In this document: positions 36,414-46,083 of the stretch, piece after piece
Numbering within the stretch: the first letter of the stretch is position 1
Layout of the letters: each line of letters opens with the position of its first letter
Assembly (NCBI RefSeq): GCF_018119405.1
Contig: NZ_JAGPWC010000034.1
Coordinates: 1 to 49,444, forward strand
Reading direction: 5' to 3'
From: Massilia sp. ST3
Lineage (GTDB): Bacteria > Pseudomonadota > Gammaproteobacteria > Burkholderiales > Burkholderiaceae_D
Length of the DNA stretch: 49,444 nucleotides
Program-made: the position numbers and the translations under genes
The notes under the pieces: generated by a model
Told to the model about the DNA's origin: nothing
The model's database searches: none
The model's input: the letters and a program-made list of their open reading frames with translations, nothing else

Positions 36414-38681
36414 TCAGGCACGCAGCGGGACCGCCTCCGCCACCGGCCTGCGGCCGCCGCGCATCAGGCGCAGCACGAACAGCGCCAGGAACACGGTGCC
36501 CACGGCGAACACCACGTCGCCCGGGACCCGCAGCCACACCATGTTCTCCATGAAGGGCGAGTGGATTACCTGCGCCGAGCGGGCGTACCACATGCCCTTG
36601 CTGATGCTGGCGACCGCCTGGTAGATGCCGGCCGGGACCAGCGACAGGAACACCATCATGGCCAGGCCGATGTTCAGCAGCCAGAACATGGGCCGCAGCA
36701 GCGCGTCCGACCAGGCGGCGCGCGCGCTCAGCCCGCGCAGGCAGAACAGCATCAGGCCGATGCCCAGCATCCCGTAGACGCCGAACAGGGCGGCATGGCC
36801 GTGGGCGGCCGTCATGTTCAGGCCCTGCATGTAGTACAGCGCAATCGGCGTATTGATGGCGAAGCCGAGCAGGCCGGCGCCGACGGTGTTCCAGAAGCCG
36901 ACCGCGATGAAGCACAGGATCGCCCACTTGTAGTTGCGGACCCAGGCGGCGGCCCGGGTGCGCTGGTAGTTGCGCCAGGCCTCGAGGCCGATCAGCGAGA
37001 GCGGCACCACTTCCAGCGCCGAAAACATCGAACCGATCGCGATCACCGAGGTCGGGGTGCCGGTAAAGTACAGGTGATGCAGGGTGCCGAGGATGCCGCC
37101 GAACAGGAACACGATGGTTTCGAGCACGATGGCGCTGTTGGCCGAGGCCGCGCGGATCAGGCCCAGGCGGGTGAACAGCAGCGCGATCACGGCGGTGGCG
37201 AAGACCTCGAAGAAGCCCTCGACCCACAGGTGCACCAGCCACCAGCGCCAGTACTCGACCATCGAGTAATGGGTGCCGCGGCCCCAGGTCAGCGAGGTGG
37301 CGTAGAAGCCGCCGATGCACAGGGCCGCCAGGAAGACCATGGCGATCAGCCCGCGGCTCTCGGACGGCTTGCGCAGGGCCGGCCACAGGCCGCGCCCGAG
37401 CAGGAAGGCCCAGAACAGCAGGCCGACGAACAGCAGCACCTGCCACACCCGGCCCATGCTGGTGAATTCCAGGCCCTGGTTGCCGATCCAGAAGGAAAAT
37501 TCACTGCCGGCGCCGCGCAGCGTGCCGAGCCAGCCGGTGGCGGTGGAGCCGACCACGATGAACAGCAGCGCGTAGAACAGCACGTCGACGCCCAGCTTCT
37601 GGTACTTCGGCTCATGGCCGGAGATGGCCGGCGCGATGTACAGGCCGGTGGCCAGCCAGGCGGTGGCGATCCACAGCACCGCGAACTGGGTGTGGATAGT
37701 GCGGCTTACGGTAAAGGGAAGCACGTCGCCCAGCGGAATGCCGAAGAAGCTGTTGCCCTCCACCGCATAGTGGGCCGTGACCACGCCCATGCCCACCTGG
37801 GCCAGGATCAGGCCGACCACCACGAAGAAGTACTTGCGCGTGGCACGCATCGAGGGCGTGGCCTTCAGGTCGATCAGGGGATCGCTCTTCGGCGCCGGCG
37901 GATCTTCCTCGTCCTTGTGCATGCCGTGGAAGAAGACCATTGCGGCAATGGCGCCGATCATCAGGATCACGCTGGCGATCGACCAGATGCCGGCGCCGGC
38001 GGTCGGGGTATTCCCGGCCAGCGGCTCGTGCGGCCAGTTGCTGGTGTAGCTCAGGCCCGTTTCGCCCGGGCGGTCGGCGGCCGCAGCCCAGGCCGACCAG
38101 AAGAAGAAGCCGGTGAGCGCGGCGCGGTCCTGTTCCGAAGCCAGCGAGTTGGGGCGCATCGCGTACTGCTCGCGCAATCCGTCCAGGCCGGCGTCGTCGC
38201 CGAACAGGCCGGCGTAGTGGCGCGCCACTTCGCGCACGGCCTCGGCGCGCACGGCGGACAGGGCAAGCGTGCCGGTGGCCGCGTCATAGGTATTGCGGCG
38301 CAGTTCGGCGCGCACCAGCGCGTCGACATGGCCCCGGCGCGCCGCGTCCAGGCCGGCGTATCCGGCGCCGAAATCGCGCCGCGCCAGCGCCTCCTGCAGC
38401 GCCTCGGCTTCGCGGTGCAGCCAGTCGGCCGACCAGTCCGGGGCGACATAGCTGCCGTGGCCCCAGACGGTGCCGAGCTGCTGGCCGCCGGCTGCCAGCC
38501 AGGCCTGCTGGCCCTGCTGGATCTGGCCGGCCGCATACAGGATGCCTCCCTGCGGATCGGTGACGGTGACCGGTATCGGCGGCGCCTGCAAGTAGATTTC
38601 CCTGCCGACCCAGCCGAGTACGGAGAAGGAAATCACGCAGATGACGGCGAGCCATGTCCATAGTTTTCTTGTGGCTTGCAT
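36414..38681 (-). CDS. norB: quinol-dependent nitric oxide reductase (qNOR)
   Basis: 755 aa, inner membrane; reduces 2 NO to N2O using quinol electrons. The N-terminal extension with one helix and a periplasmic domain (about 1-220) marks the single-subunit qNOR form rather than cNOR. The following 12-helix core has TIHTQFAVLW, HLWVEGFFEVFATA (functional Glu), GTLHHLYFTG (FeB His) and AAHGHAALFGVYG (heme His). Of about the usual qNOR length. It heads an operon with DUF2249, nsrR, DUF2249, a 12-helix protein and a CheW-like gene. An NsrR-type operator lies about 72-88 bases upstream. Serves denitrification and/or NO detoxification. Confidence 0.95.
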   Translation of the reverse strand: MQATRKLWTWLAVICVISFSVLGWVGREIYLQAPPIPVTVTDPQGGILYAAGQIQQGQQAWLAAGGQQLGTVWGHGSYVAPDWSADWLHREAEALQEALARRDFGAGYAGLDAARRGHVDALVRAELRRNTYDAATGTLALSAVRAEAVREVARHYAGLFGDDAGLDGLREQYAMRPNSLASEQDRAALTGFFFWSAWAAAADRPGETGLSYTSNWPHEPLAGNTPTAGAGIWSIASVILMIGAIAAMVFFHGMHKDEEDPPAPKSDPLIDLKATPSMRATRKYFFVVVGLILAQVGMGVVTAHYAVEGNSFFGIPLGDVLPFTVSRTIHTQFAVLWIATAWLATGLYIAPAISGHEPKYQKLGVDVLFYALLFIVVGSTATGWLGTLRGAGSEFSFWIGNQGLEFTSMGRVWQVLLFVGLLFWAFLLGRGLWPALRKPSESRGLIAMVFLAALCIGGFYATSLTWGRGTHYSMVEYWRWWLVHLWVEGFFEVFATAVIALLFTRLGLIRAASANSAIVLETIVFLFGGILGTLHHLYFTGTPTSVIAIGSMFSALEVVPLSLIGLEAWRNYQRTRAAAWVRNYKWAILCFIAVGFWNTVGAGLLGFAINTPIALYYMQGLNMTAAHGHAALFGVYGMLGIGLMLFCLRGLSARAAWSDALLRPMFWLLNIGLAMMVFLSLVPAGIYQAVASISKGMWYARSAQVIHSPFMENMVWLRVPGDVVFAVGTVFLALFVLRLMRGGRRPVAEAVPLRA

Positions 38682-38752
38682 GACTATTCCTTGTGAGTGA
38701 TGAACGAAAGCGGTGTGCTACAGGCGCTCATCCTAGGGTTCCGCCCAAAATG

Positions 38753-38769
38753 ATGCAAACAGATTGCAT
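38753..38769. promoter_or_regulatory. candidate NsrR operator upstream of norB
   Basis: ATGCAAACAGATTGCAT contains ATGCA-N7-TGCAT, the outer core of the NsrR consensus (ATGCATTT-N-AAATGCAT). It lies 72 bases upstream of the norB start codon in the norB/hemN divergent gap, with nsrR in the same operon. Confidence 0.7.
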
Positions 38770-38905
38770 GTATTAGATATGCCAGATCAAGAAATCGCGA
38801 CCTGCTCGCGCCGGCGCCGCTTTTTGCGCCTCGATCCCGTTGTGCCCGGGCCGGGCCGGGCATAAGCTGGCATGCGCATCCACATTGTTCAGCGAGCGAC
38901 CCGCC

Positions 38906-40339
38906 ATGATTCCCTCCCCTGTTTCCCCGACTTCCCCTGCTTCCTTCGATTGCCCTGCGCCGGATCTGCTGGCCCGCATGAGCCGCCCCGGCCCGCGCTA
39001 CACCTCCTACCCGACCGCCGACCGCTTCGGCGCGGGCTTCGGCGCCGCCGATTACCGCGCGGCCGTGGCGGCGCGCCGCGCCGCGGACCCGAGGCGCCCG
39101 CTGTCGCTCTACGTGCACATCCCGTTCTGCCAGTCGCTGTGCTACTACTGCGCCTGTAACAAGATCATTACCAGCGAACGCGACAAGGCCGCCGTCTATC
39201 TCGGCTACCTGTTGCGCGAGATCGACATGCAGGCCGCCCTGTTCGACGGCATGAACCGGGTCGCACAGCTGCATTTCGGCGGCGGCACCCCGACCTACCT
39301 GTCCGGCGAGCAGATGGGCGTCCTCACCAGGCACCTGCGCCGGGCCTTCGAGTTCGCCGGCGACGCCGAAGGCGAATACGGGATCGAGATCGATCCGCGC
39401 ACGGTCGACGCCGCGCGCATCCACGAGCTGCGTGCCCAGGGCTTCAACCGCCTCAGCCTGGGGGTGCAGGACTTCGATCCGGACGTGCAGCGCGCCGTCA
39501 ACCGCATCCAGCCGGCGGCGCTGACCCTGGACGCGATCGCGGCCGCGCGCGCGGCGGGCTACCGCTCCATCAGCATCGACCTGATCTACGGCCTGCCCAA
39601 GCAGAACCTGGAATCGATGCGGCGCACGCTGGACCAGGTGGTGCAGGCCGGTCCCGACCGCATCTCGGTCTACCACTACGCCCACCTGCCCGAGCTGTTC
39701 AAGTCCCAGCGCCTGATCCGCGAGGAAGACATGCCCTCGGCCCAGACCCGGCTCGAACTGCTGGCGCTGTGCATCGCACACCTGACCAGCAACGGCTACG
39801 TCTACATCGGCATGGACCATTTCGCCCGGCCGGACGACGAACTGGCCCTGGCCCAGCGCCAGGGCCGGCTGCAGCGCAACTTCCAGGGCTATTCCACCCA
39901 TGCCGGCGCCGACATGCTGTCCTGCGGCGTCTCGGCCATCAGTGCCGTCGGCGCGGCCTACAGCCAGAACGAAAAGTCGCTGGGGCGCTATTACGCCCGT
40001 ATCGACCAGGGCGAGCTGCCGGTTGCGCGCGGTCTGAACCTCGGCACGGACGATCTGCTGCGGCGCGACCTGATCCAGCGCTTGATGTGCGACTTCAGCC
40101 TCGACGTCGAGGCCTTCGAGCGGCGCCACGGCGTCGAGTTCGGCGCCTGCTTCGCGCGCGAAGCGGCGCAGCTCGCGACCCTCGAGGCCGATGGCCTGCT
40201 GGCGCGCACGCCCGGCCGCCTTGACGTCACTCCCAGTGGGCGCTTCCTGGTCCGGAATATCTGCATGGTGTTCGACCGTTACCTGGGCAGCGCGGGCGCC
40301 CAGCCGCTGCTGCGCATGCCTTACTCGCGCACCGCCTGA
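38906..40339 (+). CDS. hemN: oxygen-independent coproporphyrinogen III dehydrogenase (HemN)
   Basis: 477 aa, cytoplasmic radical-SAM enzyme of heme synthesis working without O2. The [4Fe-4S] motif is C75-x3-C79-x2-C82 with the further C84 (CQSLCYYCACN). SAM- and substrate-site segments are present: RYTSYPTADRF, HFGGGTPTYLS, GVQDFDPDVQRAVNR, and YTHAGADMLSCGVSAIS-like text near 330. Together these are typical of true HemN rather than HemW. The start MIPSPVSP lacks a strong RBS. It diverges from norB across 224 bases that hold the NsrR-type site; the link to anaerobic respiration, which needs heme, is clear. Confidence 0.93.
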   Translation: MIPSPVSPTSPASFDCPAPDLLARMSRPGPRYTSYPTADRFGAGFGAADYRAAVAARRAADPRRPLSLYVHIPFCQSLCYYCACNKIITSERDKAAVYLGYLLREIDMQAALFDGMNRVAQLHFGGGTPTYLSGEQMGVLTRHLRRAFEFAGDAEGEYGIEIDPRTVDAARIHELRAQGFNRLSLGVQDFDPDVQRAVNRIQPAALTLDAIAAARAAGYRSISIDLIYGLPKQNLESMRRTLDQVVQAGPDRISVYHYAHLPELFKSQRLIREEDMPSAQTRLELLALCIAHLTSNGYVYIGMDHFARPDDELALAQRQGRLQRNFQGYSTHAGADMLSCGVSAISAVGAAYSQNEKSLGRYYARIDQGELPVARGLNLGTDDLLRRDLIQRLMCDFSLDVEAFERRHGVEFGACFAREAAQLATLEADGLLARTPGRLDVTPSGRFLVRNICMVFDRYLGSAGAQPLLRMPYSRTA

Positions 40340-40349
40340 ACGGCGCCGC

Positions 40350-41546
40350 TCAGCCCTCGCGGCCATCGACGCGCGCCCGCAGCAGGCAAGGACCGTAGGT
40401 GATGCAGTACAGTGCGAAGGCCAGGCTCCAGCAGATGCTCGCCGCAACCAGGCCAGCCTGGTACAGGCTGCCCGCACCCAGGGCCGCGACCAGGCGCGCC
40501 AGCACGCCCGCCTGCAGCAGCAGGTACATGGCGGTCTCGGCCCGACCGGCTTTCAGCATTCGCCCGGTATGCCCGAGCGCAGTGCGGGTGATCATGCCGA
40601 TGATCAGGCCGCCCATCGCCCCCACCGTGAGCAGGTGTACGGCGGCGCTATGCGGCGCCAGGCCCACGCAGGCCAGGGCCAGCATCAGGAAACCGAGCGG
40701 GATCCAGGCATAGGAAACATGCAGGATCCACAGCAGCGGCGTACCCAGGGTCGCCAGCGGTTTCCAGCCCGCCATGCGCAGCCCCTGGACCACCGCGGTC
40801 GCCGCGGCCAGCACGGCCAGCGGCAAGGACAGCGGCAGCAGCGCCCAGGCCAGGCCGGTCGCCACGGTGAGCGCGAGGCTGAGCTTCTCCAGCCGGGGCG
40901 AGGTGACCGTGCGCACGCCGCGCAGCGCATTGGCGGTGAAGCTGGGGATGACCCGGCCGCCGAGCACGGATTCGATCACGATCACCGCCACGATGGCGGC
41001 GTACAGCGGCTGCACGGGCGAGACTGGCAGCCACCCCAGCACGGCGGCATGGAAGACGGCGTTGGCGGCTGCCAGCACGGCCAGCAGCGCCACCATCACC
41101 AGGTTGCGGGTATTGCCGGCGCGCCGGATCACCCGGTACAGCGGCCTGGCGGCCAGCGGCAGGAAGATCACGTCGAGCGCGGCCGCCGCCGCAGGCGGCA
41201 GGAACGCCATGCCCGCGCGGCCGGCCAGCCACAGTGCCGCCAGCGCCGCGAGGTGGCCGCCGCGCGGCGTCCACAGGCCGGTCCAGTTGCGCCCGGCCGT
41301 GAACAGGAAGCCGACCACGATGGCGATCACGAAGCCGAACAGCATTTCGTGCATGTGCCAGGCCAGGGTCAGCTGCGGCGCGCCGGACCAGCCCAGCCAG
41401 GACGCGGTCCAGGCGGGCACCGCGACGCCGGCGAAGGCGGCCCCGAGCAGGTAGAAGGGACGGAAGCCGAGCGCGAACAAGGGCTGCCCTTGCAGGCCCC
41501 CAGGGCGTGCCGGGGCGGCGGGATCGTCGATGCGTAGCAGTGTCAT
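40350..41546 (-). CDS. nnrS: NnrS-family heme-copper membrane protein
   Basis: 398 aa with about twelve transmembrane helices. The NnrS hallmark WHMHEMLFGF appears near residue 65. LFALGFRPFYLLGA is present at the N-terminus, and GHTGRMLKAG and later His residues are also seen. NnrS proteins contribute to resistance against NO-induced stress and appear with denitrification genes. The ATG is preceded by AGGAACC. It sits 28 bases downstream of the Dnr-type regulator gene in the same direction, so they probably form an operon. Confidence 0.9.
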   Translation of the reverse strand: MTLLRIDDPAAPARPGGLQGQPLFALGFRPFYLLGAAFAGVAVPAWTASWLGWSGAPQLTLAWHMHEMLFGFVIAIVVGFLFTAGRNWTGLWTPRGGHLAALAALWLAGRAGMAFLPPAAAAALDVIFLPLAARPLYRVIRRAGNTRNLVMVALLAVLAAANAVFHAAVLGWLPVSPVQPLYAAIVAVIVIESVLGGRVIPSFTANALRGVRTVTSPRLEKLSLALTVATGLAWALLPLSLPLAVLAAATAVVQGLRMAGWKPLATLGTPLLWILHVSYAWIPLGFLMLALACVGLAPHSAAVHLLTVGAMGGLIIGMITRTALGHTGRMLKAGRAETAMYLLLQAGVLARLVAALGAGSLYQAGLVAASICWSLAFALYCITYGPCLLRARVDGREG

Positions 41547-41574
41547 GACAGGTTCCTGTGGTGGAAGGCGCCGC

Positions 41575-42315
41575 TCAGCCTTCATAGGCGCGCAGGCGCT
41601 CGAGGTCGAGGATGGTGATGCTGCGGCCGGCGATGCCGACCAGGCCGCGGCCGGCCATGTCGTGCAGCACCCGTGAAAAGTATTCGGGCGTGATGTTCAG
41701 GCGCGAGGCAACCATCTTCTTGCTTGCCGAAAGCATCACCTCGCCGCCCTGGCGCGGATCGTCCTTGAGCAGGTAGCCCACCACGCGCTGGCTGCCCGAG
41801 CGCAGGGTATAGGACTCGACGTCGGAGATCAGGCCGTGCAGGCGCCGGCTCATCCCGGCCAGCATGCGGCGTGCGAAGCCCGGGTCGCGCTCGATCCCGG
41901 ACAGGATCGCCTCCTTCCCGATGTGCAGCAGCATGCAGTCGGCCAGGGCCTCGGCCTGGACGATGTAGTCGCGCTCCATGAACATCAGCGCCTCGCCGAA
42001 GCTCTGCCCGGGGCCGATCAGCTCGACCACCTTCTCGTCGCCCTGGGAGGAAACGAAGCACAGCTTGACGCTGCCGTAGATCACGGTATGGAAGCCGTTG
42101 CAGGGGTCGCCCCGCTTGAAGATCACCCGGCCGCGCGGCAGGTGCAGCTCGGTGGTCGCCGCGGCCACCATGTCCATGTCCCCGGGCGCGAGGTCCGCGA
42201 ACAGCGGCAGGCGCTTGAGAAACTGGCGGGAATCGATGCGGGTTCTGAGCATGGCAGGGGTCGGCTGGTCGAAGGGCGGGAGCGGCGCCGCAAGACGCCT
42301 TCCCGATGTCGTCAT
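41575..42315 (-). CDS. Crp/Fnr-family regulator of the Dnr/NnrR type
   Basis: 246 aa. Beta-roll sensor domain about 35-150 (HLPRGRVIFKRGDPCNGFHTVIYGSVKL), dimer helix, then winged helix with recognition sequence SRLNITPEYFSRVLHDM. E-x2-S-R appears as in regulators that bind TTGAT half-sites. There is no FNR-type N-terminal cysteine cluster, which fits a Dnr-like, NO-responsive regulator. The adjacent nnrS supports this. The start is uncertain: ATG at 42315 or Met22, neither with a good RBS. It is a candidate trans-acting factor for the FNR-type boxes elsewhere in the window. Confidence 0.85.
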   Translation of the reverse strand: MTTSGRRLAAPLPPFDQPTPAMLRTRIDSRQFLKRLPLFADLAPGDMDMVAAATTELHLPRGRVIFKRGDPCNGFHTVIYGSVKLCFVSSQGDEKVVELIGPGQSFGEALMFMERDYIVQAEALADCMLLHIGKEAILSGIERDPGFARRMLAGMSRRLHGLISDVESYTLRSGSQRVVGYLLKDDPRQGGEVMLSASKKMVASRLNITPEYFSRVLHDMAGRGLVGIAGRSITILDLERLRAYEG

Positions 42316-42461
42316 TACAAGCCAAATCTCATGAAAATCAAATACTTCCGAGAGAGGTTCGGCATAGTTCTTAATGACTAGGGCCGTTTAGTCCGTCATG
42401 CCGACTCTCCGCGGCGGCGCGAATCCCTACAATGAAAACCTGACGACCAAAGGAGGCCCGC

Positions 42462-43436
42462 ATGCTGCGCGACCGTTTCGGACGATCCATCGACTACCTG
42501 CGCCTGTCGGTGACGGATCGTTGCGATCTCCGATGCACCTACTGCATCCCCACCGGCTTTCGCGACTTCGAGGAGCCGGAACACTGGCTCAGCTTCGACG
42601 AGATGGAGCGCCTGGTGGCCGCTTTCGCACGCCTCGGGACGCGGCGCGTGCGCCTGACCGGCGGCGAACCGCTGCTGCGCCGCGACGTCGCCACCCTGGC
42701 CGGCCGCCTGGCCACCCTGCCCGGCATCGAGGACTTGTCGATGTCGACCAACGCCACCCGCCTGGAGCGGCATGCCGCAGCCCTGCGCCAGGCCGGCGTG
42801 CGCCGCATCAACGTCAGCCTCGACAGCCTCGACCGCGCCTGCATGGAAAAAATCACCGGCCGCGACAGCCTGGCGCGCATCATGGACGGCCTGATGGCCG
42901 GCAAGGCCGCCGGCTTCGAGCCGATCAAGATCAACATGGTGGCGATGCGCGGGGTGAACGATGGCGAGATCGAGTCCATGGCCGAATTCTGCATCGAGCA
43001 CGGCTTCATGCTGCGCCTGATCGAGGTGATGCCGATGGGCGCCACCGGCCGCAATGCGGCCTACCTCGACCTGCAGGGAGTGCAGGCCCGGCTGCGCGCG
43101 CGCTTCGGCCTGGTGCCGCAGGCGGCCGAACTGGGCGGCGGTCCGGCGCGCTACCTGGCCACCCCCGACGGCAGGTCCAGCATCGGCTTCATCACGCCCC
43201 TGTCCCAGCACTTCTGCGCCACCTGCAACCGGGTGCGCCTGTCGGTCGACGGCACGCTCTACCTATGCCTGGGCCAGGAAGAGAAGTTCGAATTCCGCCC
43301 CCTGCTGCGCGGCGGCGCCTCGGACGCCGAGCTGGAGGCGGCGATCCGCCAGGCCATCGAACTCAAGCCGCACAAGCACGAGTTCAACGCCGCTCCCCAG
43401 AAGATCATCCGTTTCATGGCCCAGACCGGAGGCTGA
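42462..43436 (+). CDS. moaA: GTP 3',8-cyclase MoaA (molybdenum cofactor synthesis)
   Basis: 324 aa radical-SAM enzyme. N-terminal cluster Cys21, Cys25, Cys28 (CDLRCTYC), SAM segment TGGEPLLRRD, and the C-terminal second-cluster motif HFCATCNRVRLSVDG...LCLG. It makes the first pterin intermediate of Moco, needed by nitrate reductase. AAAGGAGG is seven bases before the ATG. It is first gene of the operon moaA-carbonic anhydrase-narX-narL. The 146-base gap upstream carries a small inverted repeat GACTA-N8-TAGTC (42376-42393) but no FNR-type box. Confidence 0.95.
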   Translation: MLRDRFGRSIDYLRLSVTDRCDLRCTYCIPTGFRDFEEPEHWLSFDEMERLVAAFARLGTRRVRLTGGEPLLRRDVATLAGRLATLPGIEDLSMSTNATRLERHAAALRQAGVRRINVSLDSLDRACMEKITGRDSLARIMDGLMAGKAAGFEPIKINMVAMRGVNDGEIESMAEFCIEHGFMLRLIEVMPMGATGRNAAYLDLQGVQARLRARFGLVPQAAELGGGPARYLATPDGRSSIGFITPLSQHFCATCNRVRLSVDGTLYLCLGQEEKFEFRPLLRGGASDAELEAAIRQAIELKPHKHEFNAAPQKIIRFMAQTGG

Positions 43437-43437
43437 C

Positions 43438-44097
43438 GTGCAGGACATCGAAAAATTCATCCGCGGCTTCGCCCGTTTCCAGCAGCAGTACCTGAGCGAG
43501 CCGACCGCCCTCGACATCCTGCGCCAGGGCCAGCATCCAAGCACGCTGGTGATCGGCTGCTGCGACTCGCGTGTCGATCCGGCCCTGCTCACCGGCTGCG
43601 ATCCGGGCGACATGTTCGTGGTCCGTAACATCGCCAACCTGGTGCCGCCCTGCACGCCGGACGCGCCGCCGGGGGTCAGTTCGGCCATCGAGTTCGCCGT
43701 CTGCGGGCTGGAGGTGGCGCGCATCATTGTGCTCGGCCACGCCCGCTGCGGCGGCATCCGCGCGCTGATGTCGGCGCAGAGCGTGACCACCGAGACCGAT
43801 TTCGTCGCGCGCTGGATGCGCATCGCAGAACCGGTGCGGCGCGACGTGCTGCGCGAACTGCAGCACAAGCACCAGGACGCCCAGTGCCGCGCGGCGGAAC
43901 TGGCCAGCATCCTGCATTCTCTCGACAACCTGATGAGCTACCCCTGGATCGCGCGCCGCGTCGCAGAGGGCAAACTGGCGCTGCACGGCTGGTATTTCGA
44001 CCTCGCCGCCGGCACCTTGCTGGCCTACTCGCCGCGCAAGCAGGAATTCCTCAGCATCCTCGAGCCCATCGTCCCGCCCGCGGCGCGCGCCGCCTGA
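43438..44097 (+). CDS. beta-carbonic anhydrase
   Basis: 219 aa, cytoplasmic zinc enzyme for CO2/bicarbonate interconversion. Zinc ligands Cys42, His101 and Cys104 (CCDSR, GHARCGG) and the Asp43-Arg45 dyad are visible. The start is a GTG at 43438 with GGAGG right upstream inside the moaA stop region; one base separates it from the moaA stop. Sits in an operon between moaA and narX; the functional reason is not evident from sequence. Confidence 0.93.
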   Translation: MQDIEKFIRGFARFQQQYLSEPTALDILRQGQHPSTLVIGCCDSRVDPALLTGCDPGDMFVVRNIANLVPPCTPDAPPGVSSAIEFAVCGLEVARIIVLGHARCGGIRALMSAQSVTTETDFVARWMRIAEPVRRDVLRELQHKHQDAQCRAAELASILHSLDNLMSYPWIARRVAEGKLALHGWYFDLAAGTLLAYSPRKQEFLSILEPIVPPAARAA

Positions 44098-44122
44098 AGC
44101 CTCTCTTCCGACTCGTCCACCG

Positions 44123-46060
44123 ATGGTTTCCGCCCTCCTGAACCGCCAGCGCCTGTCGACCAAGATCGTCGGCGCCCTGATCGGCTTCCTTCTCCTGGCC
44201 CTGGTCGCCATCGGCGCCACCCTCTGGCTGTCCTGGCAACTCGAAGGCGCCGCAGCGGCGATCAACGAGACCGGCAGCCTGCGCCGCCACAGCTACCGGC
44301 TGGCGCTGCTGCTGGAACGGGCCGATGGCCGGCCTGCTTCCGGCCACGCCGCCGAGGCCAGGGGCCAGATCGCCCGGATCGACGCCACTCTCGCCCTGGT
44401 CGAACGGGGCGATCCACAGCGCCCGCTCGGCCTGCCGCCCGCGCCCGCGATCCGCGGCGCCTTCCTCGAACTCGGGCGGCGCTGGAGCGGCGCGACCCGT
44501 CCGCTCGCGCTCGCGGCGCTCGAGGGCGACAGCGATGCCCGGCACGCGGCGGTCGCGCGCTTCGGCGGGCACGTCGAGGACTTCGTGGCAGAGATCGACC
44601 GCCTGGTCGGGCTGATCGAACGCGACAACGAATTGCGCACCTTCTGGCTGCGCGCCTCGCAGCTGATGCTGGTGGCGATGGCGATCGGCGGCACCGTGGC
44701 CCTGGTCTACCTGATGTTCAGCCTGATCGTCGATCCCGTCATGCGCCTGCGCGAAGGCATGCGCAGCATGGCCGAGTCGGATTTCGGGGTACGGCTGGAG
44801 GTCGAGAGCCGCGACGAGTTCGGACAATTGGCCGAGGGTTTCAACGAAATGGCGGACCGCCTGCAGCAGCTGTACGGCAGCCTGGAAGACAAGGTGCGCC
44901 TCAAGACCGCCAACCTGGAGGACAAGAACCGCGAGCTCGCCCTGCTGTACGACTGCGCCGCCTACCTCCAGCAGCGCCACGAACTCGACACCATGTGTGA
45001 CGGCTTCCTGCGCCGCATCGCCGCCTACTTCGGCGCCGGGGGCGGGAGCGTACGCCTGATCGACGCCGGCAAGGGCAATGTCCACCTGGTCGTGCACGAG
45101 GGCCTGTCGGCGGGAATGGCAGAGTCCGAACGCTGCATGAAGATCGGCGACTGCCTGTGCGGCGAGGCGGCGGCCAGGAAAGTCTCCGTGGTGCACCGGC
45201 TCGACCAGATGCCCGGCGGCGAGGCCCTGCAATGCGCACGCGAAGGTTTCGCCACCGTGTCGGTGTCGCAGATCGTCGCGCAGGACCAGCATCTCGGCCT
45301 GCTCAGCCTGCATTTCCGCGAGGGGCGCGTGCTGGCGCCGCGAGAACAGGCCCTGCTCGAGACCGTGGCCAAGCTGCTCGGCGTGGCGATCCAGAACATG
45401 CGCCTGGCGGCGCGCGAGCGCGAGATGGCCATTTCCGAGGAGCGCAACCTGGTCGCGCGCGGCCTGCACGACAGCATCGCCCAGGGCCTGAACTTCCTCA
45501 ATCTGCAGGTCCAGATGCTGGACGAATCGCTGCGCGCCGGGAAGACCGGCGAGGCCGCGGCCATCGTTCCCGCCCTGCGCGCCGGGGTCGCGGAAAGCTA
45601 TGCCGACGTGCGCGAACTGCTGCTCAATTTCCGCAGCAGGCTGGAGGAAGACGATCTCAACGCCGCGCTGCGCAAGACCGCGAACAAGTTCGGCGACCAG
45701 ACCGGGATCGCTACCACCTTCGCCGTGAACGGGGCCGGCGGGCCGCCGATCCCGCGCGAAACCCAGCTCCAGATCCTGTTTATCGCGCAGGAGGCGCTGT
45801 CGAACATCCGCAAGCACGCGCGCGCCGGACGCGTCGAGATCAGGGTCGAGGACGGGGAAGACTATTTGCTCTCGATCGGCGATAATGGCGTCGGTTTCGA
45901 GGCCGATGGCGGGGAAGACCGCGACGATGCCCATGTCGGCCTGCACATCATGCGCGAACGCGCGGGGCGCATCGGCGCCTCCCTGGAGCTGCAGTCGCGG
46001 CCCGGCGCCGGCACCACGGTGCGGCTGCGGCTGGGACAGGCCCAGCGCCGCGCGGCGTGA
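44123..46060 (+). CDS. narX: nitrate/nitrite sensor histidine kinase NarX
   Basis: 645 aa, inner membrane. Two transmembrane helices (about 15-38 and 178-205) flank a periplasmic sensor with the P-box INETGSLRRHSYRLALLL, the nitrate-binding segment of NarX/NarQ. A HAMP domain (about 205-260), a cysteine-containing GAF-like region (C-rich near 335-350), and a HisKA_3 kinase follow. The kinase has His449 in ERNLVARGLHDSIAQ and an HATPase_c domain with GDNGVGF. It phosphorylates NarL, encoded 23 bases downstream. It starts 25 bases after the carbonic anhydrase stop. Confidence 0.93.
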   Translation: MVSALLNRQRLSTKIVGALIGFLLLALVAIGATLWLSWQLEGAAAAINETGSLRRHSYRLALLLERADGRPASGHAAEARGQIARIDATLALVERGDPQRPLGLPPAPAIRGAFLELGRRWSGATRPLALAALEGDSDARHAAVARFGGHVEDFVAEIDRLVGLIERDNELRTFWLRASQLMLVAMAIGGTVALVYLMFSLIVDPVMRLREGMRSMAESDFGVRLEVESRDEFGQLAEGFNEMADRLQQLYGSLEDKVRLKTANLEDKNRELALLYDCAAYLQQRHELDTMCDGFLRRIAAYFGAGGGSVRLIDAGKGNVHLVVHEGLSAGMAESERCMKIGDCLCGEAAARKVSVVHRLDQMPGGEALQCAREGFATVSVSQIVAQDQHLGLLSLHFREGRVLAPREQALLETVAKLLGVAIQNMRLAAREREMAISEERNLVARGLHDSIAQGLNFLNLQVQMLDESLRAGKTGEAAAIVPALRAGVAESYADVRELLLNFRSRLEEDDLNAALRKTANKFGDQTGIATTFAVNGAGGPPIPRETQLQILFIAQEALSNIRKHARAGRVEIRVEDGEDYLLSIGDNGVGFEADGGEDRDDAHVGLHIMRERAGRIGASLELQSRPGAGTTVRLRLGQAQRRAA

Positions 46061-46083
46061 ACCATGCAATCCGGAGGACATGA

